Under the pieces are notes generated by a model, which saw only the letters and a list, made by a program, of their open reading frames with translations, made no database searches and was not told where the DNA came from. A DNA stretch of 64,000 bases from UBA4582 sp002389265 (GTDB lineage: Bacteria > Pseudomonadota > Gammaproteobacteria > Pseudomonadales > Azotimanducaceae), in assembly GCA_943788825.1 (NCBI GenBank), contig CALSRT010000002.1:1054001-1118000 (forward strand), in the 5' to 3' direction. Below, in pieces: positions 1 through 8,371 of this stretch. A program made the translations under genes and the position numbers. The stretch's first letter is position 1; every line of letters begins with the position of its first letter.

Positions 1-454
1 AAAATGACTGCACGCCCACTGGCAGATCGGCCTCCGCTAGCAAAGAGAATCGTTCGGCCCCACGGGCTTCGATCACCGCAGCAGACAACAGGCGATCGAT
101 GAAATAGGGGGTAGTACCCTTGCGAACCTGCCGTAATATGTTGTTTACGTAAGGATCTTTTTCGTCATCAGCGAGCCTGACGTTGCGCTGGGTCATGAGG
201 CGTACCACCTGGCGAAAATGGTTCAACTCCTCCAGCGCAAGATCGATCATCGCCTCCACAAGTTCAGGGCGATCAGGATAGTGGGCGACCATTGACATCG
301 CCATGGAGGACGCCTTACGTTCGTTGGCCGCATGATCTTGAAGAAACCGATCAAAGTCATGGAGTACTACCAGAGTCCAGTCCGCGGGGGTCGGAAGCTT
401 GAGGCCGCCGGCCGAAAGAACGGTCAGGACATCTTCAGACAGGGGTAGGGTCAT
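1..454 (-). CDS. miaE: tRNA-(ms2io6A)-hydroxylase, 3' end cut by window edge
   Basis: MiaE is a diiron enzyme that hydroxylates the isopentenyl group of ms2i6A at position 37 of tRNAs reading UNN codons. The visible N-terminal 151 codons carry family-typical ligand segments: a HAANERKAS block around residue 43, EELNHF around residue 76 (Glu and His ligands) and EARGAERF near residue 135. The start ATG overlaps the TGA of the upstream carboxylesterase (ATGA), so the two are probably translationally coupled. The 3' end lies outside the window. The identification rests on motif recognition. Confidence 0.85.
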   Translation of the reverse strand, partial: MTLPLSEDVLTVLSAGGLKLPTPADWTLVVLHDFDRFLQDHAANERKASSMAMSMVAHYPDRPELVEAMIDLALEELNHFRQVVRLMTQRNVRLADDEKDPYVNNILRQVRKGTTPYFIDRLLSAAVIEARGAERFSLLAEADLPVGVQSF

Positions 455-1110
455 AAGACTTCCTGCAGGAAGTGCGCAATCTCTTCGACTTCTTCGAGGC
501 ACACTTGGTGACCCATGGGGTAATCAGACCAACGCACTTCATAGCCCAGACGTTTGAGATTTTCTCTGGAGGTGGCCGCCTGCATAATTGGAATCATGGG
601 ATCTTGGGTGCCGTGGATCATCAAAATAGGAATGCCGAGGTTAGCGTCAGTACGCTCTTGCTCAGTTCTTTTATAGTCGTGCAGGTAGGTCGAAAGCGCG
701 ACCACGCCCGCCAGTCGCATGTCATAACGCAAGGCTGTATGGAGCGCAATCACTCCGCCTTGAGAGAAACCAGCCAGCACGATGTTCTCACTTGGAATGC
801 CCCGTGCGAGTTCACGGGCGATAAAGTCGCTGATTTGGCCGGCGGATTCGTTGATATCATCAATGGCGCCGGATTCTGCATGGGGCACGAAATCATACCA
901 GGCGCGCATCTCGTCACCATTGTTGATTGATACCGAGCGAATGGGGGCGTGGGGAAAAATAAAGCGGATAGCGGCATCCTTGGGCAGATGTAACTCCGGG
1001 ACGATGGGTTCGAAATCGTGGCCGTCGGCACCAAGACCATGCAGCCAGATAACGGTGGCGGTAGCTGGGATTGCTGGCTCAATTTCGATATGTTCCAGTA
1101 GTTCGCGCAT
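451..1110 (-). CDS. Carboxylesterase/phospholipase family alpha/beta hydrolase
   Basis: A 219-residue serine hydrolase of the small carboxylesterase/acyl-protein thioesterase family, probably cytoplasmic. Seen: an oxyanion segment WLHGLGADGHDF near residue 22, the nucleophile elbow GFSQGG (Ser116), and a likely acid and base at Asp170 (HGTQD) and His201 (MGHQV). I start at the ATG at 1110, because an AGGA-type ribosome site sits about 8 nt upstream and the protein then begins where relatives do. An in-frame ATG at 1164 would add 18 unconserved residues. The stop overlaps the miaE start. The substrate cannot be read from the sequence; short-chain esters are usual. Confidence 0.88.
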   Translation of the reverse strand: MRELLEHIEIEPAIPATATVIWLHGLGADGHDFEPIVPELHLPKDAAIRFIFPHAPIRSVSINNGDEMRAWYDFVPHAESGAIDDINESAGQISDFIARELARGIPSENIVLAGFSQGGVIALHTALRYDMRLAGVVALSTYLHDYKRTEQERTDANLGIPILMIHGTQDPMIPIMQAATSRENLKRLGYEVRWSDYPMGHQVCLEEVEEIAHFLQEVL

Positions 1111-1452
1111 TTTCGTTTTCCTAGTTCGCTGGGTTTGTTTCAGGGTTGGCCGGGAGGTTGCCATGAGCGCCTGCGGGTCTGGCTAGTGAGCCTGCACAAA
1201 CCTAATAAAAACGCGATGATAACGAATTTTGGCAGAAAAATATGGATTCCTTGGCCGAAAGCGATTGTTTCACGCCTTACTGCGGTTTGGCCGGATAGGA
1301 TGTGCGCCCAATGCTGGCGCCTGATGGCGTGAAATGACTCCGGCGGAGTCATCGTGGGTCCGTCCAACCTTAGTCAGAAATTTCTTGTTTGTTGCCCACA
1401 GATGCCGAATGTGACTAAATGTCAGCAAATCAATCAGGCAGGGGTATTAGCA
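1111..1452. other. 342-bp divergent intergenic region with nested hairpins
   Basis: Spacer between the divergent carboxylesterase and CoA-transferase genes. It holds a 9-bp inverted repeat, TTTCACGCC (1268-1276) with GGCGTGAAA (1326-1334), enclosing an inner GCGCC/GGCGC stem (1304-1320). Directly after it comes ATGACTCCG-G-CGGAGTCAT (1334-1352). No convincing gene is visible. The nested dyads could be operators or a structured leader. Confidence 0.5.
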
Positions 1453-2592
1453 GTGGGACCATTATCGGGTATTAAGATTATTGAGTTGGCGGGCATCGGC
1501 CCCGGGCCATTTTGCGGCATGATGCTGGCAGATATGGGCGCAGAGGTGATCCGGGTTGATCGTGCGGGCAAAGGGGGGCGGCATGGCGTCGATGTATTGA
1601 CTCGCGGACGAAAGTCTATCGCGGTCGATCTCAAGAGTGCTGAAGGCAAAGAGGTGATACTCAAGCTTTGTGAATCGGCAGATGGCTTATTTGAGGGCTT
1701 TCGCCCAGGAGTGACCGAACGTCTGGGATTAGGTCCGGCTGAATGTATGGCTCGCAACCCGAAGCTAGTATATGGGCGTATGACAGGCTGGGGGCAGGAC
1801 GGCCCCATGGCGAATGCTGCCGGACATGACATCAACTACATAGCGCTGTCAGGCGCTTTACATGCAATCGGTGGTAAAGACGGCAAGCCGGTGCCGCCAC
1901 TTAACTTGGTCGGTGATTTTGGCGGTGGCGGCATGTTCCTGGCGTTCGGGATGGTTTGCGCGCTGCTCGAGGCGCAAAAGTCAGGCATGGGACAGGTGGT
2001 CGATACCTCAATGGTAGAGGGGGCTTCGGTGCTGATGTCGATGTTCTTTACAATGCGTGCGGCTGGTGTTTGGAAAGAGGAGCGGGCGTCTAATATGTTA
2101 GATGGCGGAGCGCATTTTTATGACACCTATGAAACCAAGGACGGTAGATACATATCGTTGGGGTCCATAGAGCCGCAATTCTATGCGCTACTGCTTGAGA
2201 AGGCGGGGCTTAAGGTTGAAGACTTTACACCGCAGATGGACCAATCGCGCTGGCCTGAATACAAAGCTCGCCTAACAGATGCGTTCAAGCAAAAGACTCG
2301 GGATCAGTGGACCGAGATTATGCAAGGCACTGATGTCTGTTTTGCGCCAGTGCTGGCATTGAGCGAAGTGGCCGATCATCCCCAGAACAAGGCTCGTCAG
2401 TCTTTTGTTGAGGTAGATGGGGTGATTCAGCCAGCGCCTGCGCCACGATTCAGTCGAACAGCACCTGAGCTAACCGTTAGCTCTCGCAGGGCCGGCGAAG
2501 ATAGCCGCCAAGTACTGGCGGAAGCTGGCTATTCGCAAGCTGATATCGACTCTCTTGTGAGTGTTGGGGCGGTGAATTTGTCTGCAAGTTAG
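1453..2592 (+). CDS. CaiB/BaiF CoA-transferase family, alpha-methylacyl-CoA racemase-like
   Basis: A 379-residue class III CoA-transferase-fold protein of the alpha-methylacyl-CoA racemase (Amacr/Mcr) type, which epimerises 2-methylacyl-CoA thioesters so that branched-chain or sterol side chains can be beta-oxidised. Seen: an N-terminal PLSGIKIIELAGIGPGPFC block, then GHDINYIALSG with His125 and NLVGDFGGGG with Asp155. These match the catalytic His/Asp pair of the mycobacterial enzyme by spacing (from memory). The GTG start at 1453 is chosen because GGGG lies 8 nt upstream and the protein then begins at the family start; ATG codons at 1354 and 1402 are alternatives. A true CoA transferase is less likely. 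Confidence 0.82.
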   Translation: MGPLSGIKIIELAGIGPGPFCGMMLADMGAEVIRVDRAGKGGRHGVDVLTRGRKSIAVDLKSAEGKEVILKLCESADGLFEGFRPGVTERLGLGPAECMARNPKLVYGRMTGWGQDGPMANAAGHDINYIALSGALHAIGGKDGKPVPPLNLVGDFGGGGMFLAFGMVCALLEAQKSGMGQVVDTSMVEGASVLMSMFFTMRAAGVWKEERASNMLDGGAHFYDTYETKDGRYISLGSIEPQFYALLLEKAGLKVEDFTPQMDQSRWPEYKARLTDAFKQKTRDQWTEIMQGTDVCFAPVLALSEVADHPQNKARQSFVEVDGVIQPAPAPRFSRTAPELTVSSRRAGEDSRQVLAEAGYSQADIDSLVSVGAVNLSAS

Positions 2593-2610
2593 GGATAGAT
2601 GCTAATGGTT

Positions 2611-2641
2611 AGCTGTAGCCGGGGTTCTCTTGGCTACAGCT
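2611..2641 (+). terminator. Hairpin after the racemase-like gene, no U-tract
   Basis: Perfect 10-bp inverted repeat AGCTGTAGCC / GGCTACAGCT with an 11-nt loop, 19 bp after the stop codon. There is no T-run, so it may protect a 3' end or terminate with help from Rho. Confidence 0.4.
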
Positions 2642-2703
2642 GATCCTCAAGCATGGGAAATAGAAAAAAGTGGTCAGATGCTGATTTTTTGAGTTAAACC
2701 AGC

Positions 2704-2718
2704 TTTATTGTCAATAAA
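2704..2718. promoter_or_regulatory. Operator-like inverted repeat upstream of the basic protein gene
   Basis: TTTATTG-T-CAATAAA is a perfect 7-bp dyad with a 1-bp centre, 152 bp before the next start codon and ahead of a TAGAAT hexamer (2756-2761). It has the shape of a small repressor site. The protein that binds it is unknown. Confidence 0.35.
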
Positions 2719-2869
2719 TTGTGTGTTTGTCCATTATTTATTGCCATTAATGCAGTAGAATCACCCCTTCATCGGCTCGTGTGTGGCGAGATCGTCAAAA
2801 TCTGCGTCAACGGGTTTAGTGCATAGTTAATAACCCTCCCATCAACCAGATAAAAGTAGGTGCTAACAA

Positions 2870-3385
2870 ATGAGTGTAGAATTACTTGATACCACCCGGT
2901 TCCATGGATTCAGGGTCAGACGTCAGATAGCAGGGAAAACGTACCAGGAATACTTTTCCTTAAAGAAAGATGGTAAGCGTATGCGCGGTGCTGCGCGTGC
3001 CGCTGTTAAACAGCAAGCTGAGGATCGTGATGCAGTTCTTCAGAAGCTGCAAGCCAAGGCCAAGGCTGAAGCGGCTAAAAATGCATTGTTTGATAAAGAT
3101 GGCAAGGTTCGAGGGATCCTGTTTCGAATGAAAACTGAAAAGAGTGGCACGCGTACGCCGGTTTTTCAGATCGGTATTATGTCTGCTAAGGTCGGCAAAA
3201 TCGTCAACACGACGGTATCTATTAATTTACACGGGCTGGAAACGGCGTGGCAGAAAGCCGTGGATTTTTATATCGACCATAAGAAGATTTCGAAGCGGGC
3301 GAAGGTCTACCAGGAGTTACTTAGCGCACAGCCGTCTAAAGCGCAATTGGATGCGATGAAACGTAAGCGACCGAAAAAAGTCTAG
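2870..3385 (+). CDS. Small basic protein, unrecognised; possible double AP2-like DNA-binding fold
   Basis: A 171-residue, Lys/Arg-rich protein with no signal peptide or membrane segment. Two regions have a beta-beta-beta-alpha look: residues 12-55 (GFRVRRQIAGKTYQEYF followed by an Ala/Gln-rich helix) and residues 80-140 (GILFRMKTEK..., then TTVSINLHG and AWQKAVDFYIDHKK). This recalls AP2/integrase-arm DNA-binding modules, but that is inference from pattern only. The C-terminus is a basic tail, KRKRPKKV. The gene stands alone between its own AT-rich promoter region and a strong terminator, so it is monocistronic. I do not know its function. Confidence 0.7.
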   Translation: MSVELLDTTRFHGFRVRRQIAGKTYQEYFSLKKDGKRMRGAARAAVKQQAEDRDAVLQKLQAKAKAEAAKNALFDKDGKVRGILFRMKTEKSGTRTPVFQIGIMSAKVGKIVNTTVSINLHGLETAWQKAVDFYIDHKKISKRAKVYQELLSAQPSKAQLDAMKRKRPKKV

Positions 3386-3401
3386 ACCGTGCGCAGAGGC
3401 G

Positions 3402-3430
3402 AAAAGGGATCCGGGTGATCCCTTTTTTTT
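3402..3430 (+). terminator. Rho-independent terminator
   Basis: Perfect 10-bp stem AAAAGGGATC / GATCCCTTTT with loop CGGGT, followed by a T-run that continues to 3430. It ends the gene at 2870-3385. Confidence 0.9.
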
Positions 3431-3486
3431 GTCCTTTTTTTTCTGTAAGTGTTAATGTTTTGCTCGTTTTCACAGGAGTATTAAAG

Positions 3487-5391
3487 GTGAGTTACGCAGT
3501 TGAGTATGCGAGATCCCTGGCCGACCCGGTCGGGTTCTGGCGCGAACAGGCAGACCTGATTCAATGGGATCGAGCGCCAGAGAAGATTCTCAGCAAAGAT
3601 AGCAATGGTAATGATGCCTGGTATGCTGATGGTGAGTTGAATACCTGCTACCTGGCGCTGGATTACCATATAGAGCAAGGCCGAGGCGAACAAACAGCGT
3701 TGATCTATGATTCGCCGGTGACCGCGACGGTGCAACACTTCAGTTATTCGCAATTGCGTGAACAAGTGGCGCTATTTGCGGGAGTGCTCCAGTCACGGGG
3801 TGTCACCAAGGGTGAGCGGGTCATTATTTATATGCCGATGATTCCTGAGGCCGTCATCGCCATGCTGGCCTGTGCGCGTATAGGCGCCGTGCATTCGGTG
3901 GTATTTGGTGGATTTGCCGCCAGGGAGCTCGCTAGCCGCATCGATGACGCCACGCCAAAATTGATAGTTGCTGCCTCCTGCGGCATTGAGTTCGCATCCG
4001 TTATTCCTTACAAACCATTATTGGACCAGGCTTTGGATCTCGCTCAACATCAGGTTGACGCTTGTATCATTCTGCAACGCCCTCAAGCTCGAGCTGCGCT
4101 GCAAGCAACAGACATAGACTGGGAGGTTGCAATCGCCGCCGCTGAGCCAGCAGCTTGCGTATCGTTGAAGGCCACTGATCCACTCTATGTGCTTTATACC
4201 TCGGGCACCACGGGCAAGCCTAAGGGTGTTGTCAGGGATAACGGGGGACATGCCGTCGCTTTGAGATATAGCATGCAGGCGATCTACGACGTCGGACCGG
4301 GCGATGTCTTTTGGGCAGCCTCGGATGTCGGCTGGGTAGTTGGCCACTCCTATATCGTCTATGCGCCACTGATTACTGGTTGTACCACAATCCTGTTTGA
4401 GGGTAAGCCGGTACGAACGCCAGATGCAGGGACGTTTTGGCGGGTGATTGAAGAACATCAGGTGAAAGTATTTTTTACCGCGCCCACTGGCTTTCGCGCC
4501 ATGCGCAAAGAGGATCCTGAGAGCTTGCTGCTTCGAGACTATGACATATCCTGCCTGCAAGCTTTGTTCGTTGCTGGTGAGCGAACGGACCCACCCACTT
4601 ACCACTGGCTCTGCGATATATTGAATATCCCCGTGATCGATCACTGGTGGCAGACTGAAACCGGATGGCCAGTTGCGGCTAACTTGCGCGGAGTTGAGCC
4701 TAGGCCAACGCTGGCGGGTTCGGCAAGCTTTCCAGTGCCAGGCTTTGAAGTTCAGGTGCTGGGGTCTGATCATGAACGGCTATCGGCAGAAGAAGAGGGT
4801 GATGTCGTGATTCGGTTGCCCCTGCCGCCCGGTTGTATGTCTACCGTCTGGGGTGATCACCAGCGTTATTTGGATGCCTATATGGAGCAGCATCCCGGTT
4901 ATTACCATACGGGTGATGGTGGCTATTTCGATGCTGATGGCTATCTGTACATTATGGGACGCACTGATGATGTCATCAATGTTGCGGGTCACAGGCTCTC
5001 GACGGGAGAAATGGAAGAAATCGTTGCAGCCCACCCTGCCATTGCAGAGTGTGCGGTTGTTGGTATTGAAGATCGGGACAAGGGTCAACTGCCCGTCGGA
5101 TTGTTGATACTCAAGGACGGCGTGCAGTTGTCAGCGGCGCAGCTCGAGGCAGAGCTGGTGGCGATGGTCAGACAGGCCATCGGCGCCTTCGCGAATTTCA
5201 AACAGACGGTGGTGGTCAGTCGGCTGCCAAAGACGCGTTCAGGTAAGATCCTGCGGCAGATCATCAGGAAAATTGCTGACGACAAGCCCTTCGACCCACC
5301 GGCCACCATCGATGACCCGTCTGTGCTGGTGGAGATTCGTGAGGCCTTAATGACTGCAGGAATTGGCCAGATGGCGGAGACGCAAGGATGA
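3487..5391 (+). CDS. prpE: Propionyl-CoA synthetase (propionate--CoA ligase)
   Basis: A 634-residue AMP-forming acyl-CoA synthetase of the acetyl/propionyl-CoA ligase group. It activates propionate with ATP and CoA through an acyl-adenylate. Seen: VVFGGFAARELASRI, the P-loop-like YTSGTTGKPKGVV, DHWWQTETGWP, YHTGDGGY, and a C-terminal TRSGKILR whose Lys (about residue 587) is the usual catalytic and acetylation-controlled lysine. The GTG start at 3487 has AGGAG 8 nt upstream; an upstream ATG at 3415 would run through the preceding terminator. The next gene overlaps by 4 bp. Acetate specificity is possible, but the general sequence resembles PrpE more than Acs. Confidence 0.88.
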   Translation: MSYAVEYARSLADPVGFWREQADLIQWDRAPEKILSKDSNGNDAWYADGELNTCYLALDYHIEQGRGEQTALIYDSPVTATVQHFSYSQLREQVALFAGVLQSRGVTKGERVIIYMPMIPEAVIAMLACARIGAVHSVVFGGFAARELASRIDDATPKLIVAASCGIEFASVIPYKPLLDQALDLAQHQVDACIILQRPQARAALQATDIDWEVAIAAAEPAACVSLKATDPLYVLYTSGTTGKPKGVVRDNGGHAVALRYSMQAIYDVGPGDVFWAASDVGWVVGHSYIVYAPLITGCTTILFEGKPVRTPDAGTFWRVIEEHQVKVFFTAPTGFRAMRKEDPESLLLRDYDISCLQALFVAGERTDPPTYHWLCDILNIPVIDHWWQTETGWPVAANLRGVEPRPTLAGSASFPVPGFEVQVLGSDHERLSAEEEGDVVIRLPLPPGCMSTVWGDHQRYLDAYMEQHPGYYHTGDGGYFDADGYLYIMGRTDDVINVAGHRLSTGEMEEIVAAHPAIAECAVVGIEDRDKGQLPVGLLILKDGVQLSAAQLEAELVAMVRQAIGAFANFKQTVVVSRLPKTRSGKILRQIIRKIADDKPFDPPATIDDPSVLVEIREALMTAGIGQMAETQG

Positions 5392-6140
5392 ACAGCGTAT
5401 TGATTACTGGCGCATCTTCAGGGTTTGGTGAAGCCTGTGCTCGAAAGTTCGCAGCGCAAGGTTTGCGGTTGGTGCTCTGCGCTCGCCGCGCAGACAGATT
5501 ATCGGCTCTCGCTGATGAGCTCAGTCAGATCACCGAGGTGCATTCGGTGATACTCGACGTTCGTGACCGAGAGGCCGTGTTTGCACTGCCGGCATCTCTG
5601 CCAGCAGCCTTTGCGGACGTTGGCATACTTGTTAACAATGCCGGCTTGGCTTTGGGCTTGGGTGGTGCGGACGTCGCGAGTGTCGACGACTGGGAAGCCA
5701 TGGTCGACACCAATATTAAAGGTGTGATGTATTTGACCCAGGCGATGCTTCCTGGGATGGTCGCTCGCGGTGGCGGACATGTGGTGAATATTGGCTCTGT
5801 CGCCGCGAGTTGGCCCTACCCGGGCGGGAACGTTTACGGCGGCACGAAAGCCTTTGTGCAGCAGTTCTCGCGCAATTTGCGTGCTGATCTGCTCGGCAAA
5901 TCGATTCGAGTGTCAAACATTGAACCAGGCATGTGTGAAACAGAATTTTCAGTCGTGCGCTTTAATGGTGATGAAGAGCGGGCTAAGCAGGTCTATTCGG
6001 GCATGCAGCCCTTGACCGGTACTGATATCGCCGAAATTGTTTATTGGGTGACGGCGTTACCGCCGCATATCAATGTCAACCAGCTGGAGGTGATGCCCAC
6101 GGCCCAAGCCTGGGGTCCATTCGCCGTTCATCGGGACTGA
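5388..6140 (+). CDS. SDR oxidoreductase, YdfG-like 3-hydroxy acid dehydrogenase
   Basis: A 250-residue classical short-chain dehydrogenase, NADP-type, close to YdfG (3-hydroxypropionate/serine dehydrogenase) in its motifs. Seen: TGASSGFG at residues 7-14, NNAG at 83-86, Ser137, and the catalytic pair Tyr150/Lys154 (YGGTK). The C-terminal segment with PPHINVNQLEVMPT is typical of YdfG relatives. The start ATG overlaps the prpE stop (ATGA), so the two genes are co-translated. Inferred role: reducing malonic semialdehyde or a related 3-oxo acid arising near propionate metabolism. Confidence 0.85.
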   Translation: MNSVLITGASSGFGEACARKFAAQGLRLVLCARRADRLSALADELSQITEVHSVILDVRDREAVFALPASLPAAFADVGILVNNAGLALGLGGADVASVDDWEAMVDTNIKGVMYLTQAMLPGMVARGGGHVVNIGSVAASWPYPGGNVYGGTKAFVQQFSRNLRADLLGKSIRVSNIEPGMCETEFSVVRFNGDEERAKQVYSGMQPLTGTDIAEIVYWVTALPPHINVNQLEVMPTAQAWGPFAVHRD

Positions 6141-6223
6141 TGTGAGCGTGGTTGATTTGGAGGTGTCTGGCTCTTGGAATCACGCTATAATCTGTGGCTC
6201 CAAGCGAACTTGATAGCGGTAAT

Positions 6224-6610
6224 ATGATCATAGTCCACGGTAAATTCCCAATAAAGCAGGCGTTTCGAGATGAGGCGCTAAAGCTAATGCAGCGTATGTC
6301 TGTTGCCAGTCGTGAAGAATACGGTTGCATCAGTTATGAGTTTTATGTGGGTTTGTCGGATCCCAATACGCTCTTGTTGTTCCAGGAATGGGATTCAGTT
6401 GACGCCCTGCAAGACCACTTCGATACGGCGCATATGGAAGAGTTTCTGAAAGTTTTACCTGATGTGCTAGACGGTGAAGTAGCAACCCGGCGCTATGAGG
6501 TTCGAAATCCCAATGATATTCCCAGCCAGTCAAATGATGAGCAAAGAGTGCCTGCTGAGCGAGGTGACCAGTCGGCACATCGGCAGTCGAGACAGAAAAT
6601 CATTCACTGA
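6224..6610 (+). CDS. ABM-domain (YgiN-like) quinol monooxygenase family protein
   Basis: A 128-residue protein with an antibiotic-biosynthesis-monooxygenase dimeric alpha/beta-barrel domain in residues 1-95 (IIVHGKFPIK..., EYGCISYEFY, LLFQEWDS, HFDTAHMEEF). The 30-odd C-terminal residues are polar and probably disordered. I start at ATG 6224, the family start. A TATAAT hexamer at 6186-6191 is correctly placed for a nearby promoter. Members act on small quinones or simply bind aromatic or heme ligands; the substrate is unknown. Confidence 0.75.
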   Translation: MIIVHGKFPIKQAFRDEALKLMQRMSVASREEYGCISYEFYVGLSDPNTLLLFQEWDSVDALQDHFDTAHMEEFLKVLPDVLDGEVATRRYEVRNPNDIPSQSNDEQRVPAERGDQSAHRQSRQKIIH

Positions 6611-6639
6611 TACTGTCATATTACCTAGCCGCTGCTGGG

Positions 6640-6677
6640 TAATGGTGGCGAGACCTTGTAATGGTGGCGAGACCTTG
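6640..6677. repeat. Exact 19-bp tandem duplication
   Basis: The unit TAATGGTGGCGAGACCTTG occurs twice, head to tail, just before the convergent end of arsC. It is probably a replication-slippage duplication in non-coding DNA. Confidence 0.85.
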
Positions 6678-6688
6678 TGAAGTTGGGT

Positions 6689-7042
6689 CTAGGTGAGTAG
6701 CGTTAAGACGTTCTCGGGAGGGCGACCTATCACTGCGCGGTTACCGACCACAACAATCGGTCGTTCGATCAGATGAGGGGCCTTGACCATCGCGTCGATC
6801 AATACGCTGTCAGGCAGGTTCAGTTCGTCAAGCTGCATGGTCTTGTATTGATCTTCAGAGGTTCGCAGTAATTGACGCGGGCGCATCAATAGCTTTGTGA
6901 GCAAGTCCTTCAACCGGTCTGCCGTCATCGGGCTTGTCAGATACAACACGATGGTCGGCGAGATACCGTGGGCTGTCAGTAACTCAAGGGTCTGGCGAGA
7001 TTTAGAGCAGGCTGGGTTGTGGTAAATTGTGACAGCATTCAT
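6689..7042 (-). CDS. arsC: Arsenate reductase (glutaredoxin-dependent)
   Basis: A 117-residue ArsC/Spx-fold protein. ArsC reduces arsenate to arsenite with glutathione and glutaredoxin. Seen: the active-site loop YHNPACSKSRQTLELL with Cys12, then RPRQLLRTSED and IERPIVVVGNRAVIGRPPE, matching the E. coli plasmid-type ArsC layout. No arsB/arsR neighbour is visible, so this is the solitary chromosomal form (often called YffB/ArsC-like). A true detoxification role is therefore uncertain. Confidence 0.85.
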   Translation of the reverse strand: MNAVTIYHNPACSKSRQTLELLTAHGISPTIVLYLTSPMTADRLKDLLTKLLMRPRQLLRTSEDQYKTMQLDELNLPDSVLIDAMVKAPHLIERPIVVVGNRAVIGRPPENVLTLLT

Positions 7043-7144
7043 CGGATTTTGAGTTCATTTGGATGAGGCTGAAAATTGTAGAGAGCCTGTGTGCAATCAA
7101 CAAGTGCAAGATTGGCAAAATCGTGGACATCTTGGAACCTTTCG

Positions 7145-8371
7145 ATGAAAACAATCACGTTACGCGCTGTAACGCAGCTTCCAGATTATCTTTGGCGCCT
7201 TTCAGCTCACATGCTAAAACGCTATGTTGACGATGGTTGTCAGGCAACGGCGGCAGCACTGACCTACCAGACGCTGTTTGCGGTAGTCCCGCTCTTGACG
7301 GTGATGTACGCAGTGCTCAACGCGGTGGAGGCCTTCAAGGATCTATCGGTGGAAGTTGAGGGATTCCTATTCGATAATGTGGTGCCGGAGAACGTCGTTA
7401 ATCTGCAGGATTACCTGCATGACTTCTCCACTCAAGCGCAAAGTCTGAGCTTGCCAAGTCTGGCATTTTTGGGCGTCACGGCATTCCTGATGTTGTTTAC
7501 TATTGAGCGCACTTTTAATGAGATCTGGCGGGTTCGAGAGCCCCGACAGGGCTATCAGCGGTTTTTGATGTACTGGGCCGTGTTGTCGCTGGGGCCGATC
7601 TTGGTGGGTATGGGGTTTGTGATCACAACCTACTTGATGGCCATGCCATTCTTGTCCGATGTTGATCAGTACACTGGCGCGCTCGGTTATCTGCCGATTT
7701 TGCTGAGTGCCGCCATGTTGACGCTGGTCTACGTCGTGGTACCGAATTGTGCAGTGTCATTCAAACATGCGGTGGTGGGTGGCTTGCTCGTTGCGATAGC
7801 GTTTGAAATGGCAAAGTATCTGTTTGGCTTTGTCATGTCGCGCTCAAGTTTTGAAGTGATTTATGGGGCGTTTGCTGCAGTTCCATTGTTCCTGCTGTGG
7901 ATTTACGTTTCATGGACCATCGTTCTAATGGGCGCGGAACTAGTTAAAGCCTTGGGCGTCTATCGCCGTGATGGTGGCAGTCAACTGGAGGCGCCATTAT
8001 TTCAAATTGTCATTATCCTCGAGTTGTTTTTTCATGCGCACCACAGAGGGGCCGTCGTGGGGGATGAAGATATTCGAAGCTGTGGCGCTCGTATTGATCT
8101 GGAACATTGGAACGACTATCGCCAGAGACTGATCGAGCTTAATCTGATTCGTAGTGTCGACAAAGGCGGGCTGGTACTGTCGAGAGATCTGAGTGAAATA
8201 TCCGTATGGGAGTTATATCAGCGATTAGGCTGGCCCCTACCCGAGACAGTCAAAGGTACAAGCGCCTGGGAGGTGGCAATGGCAGCCGACATACAGCATA
8301 TTAATCAACATAATCAGGATCTGCTTAAAATGGATCTTGAGTCCCTGTTCCGTCTAGGTAGCAAAGAATGA
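7145..8371 (+). CDS. YihY/BrkB (UPF0761) family inner-membrane protein
   Basis: A 408-residue inner-membrane protein with about six hydrophobic segments in residues 30-280 and the family hallmark AALTYQTLFAVVPLLTV near residue 41. A hydrophilic C-terminal domain of roughly 130 residues has a winged-helix look. I start at ATG 7145 (MKTITLRAV), which has GGAA upstream; an ATG at 7091 would add an unconserved leader. The old annotation as tRNA-processing RNase BN is known to be wrong for this family, and its function is unknown. The downstream lipoprotein thioredoxin gene overlaps by 4 bp. Confidence 0.85.
   Translation: MKTITLRAVTQLPDYLWRLSAHMLKRYVDDGCQATAAALTYQTLFAVVPLLTVMYAVLNAVEAFKDLSVEVEGFLFDNVVPENVVNLQDYLHDFSTQAQSLSLPSLAFLGVTAFLMLFTIERTFNEIWRVREPRQGYQRFLMYWAVLSLGPILVGMGFVITTYLMAMPFLSDVDQYTGALGYLPILLSAAMLTLVYVVVPNCAVSFKHAVVGGLLVAIAFEMAKYLFGFVMSRSSFEVIYGAFAAVPLFLLWIYVSWTIVLMGAELVKALGVYRRDGGSQLEAPLFQIVIILELFFHAHHRGAVVGDEDIRSCGARIDLEHWNDYRQRLIELNLIRSVDKGGLVLSRDLSEISVWELYQRLGWPLPETVKGTSAWEVAMAADIQHINQHNQDLLKMDLESLFRLGSKE

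Noticed and set aside
472..930. 152-codon frame antisense to the carboxylesterase
   Set aside because: It lies fully opposite a clear enzyme gene and shows no family pattern.
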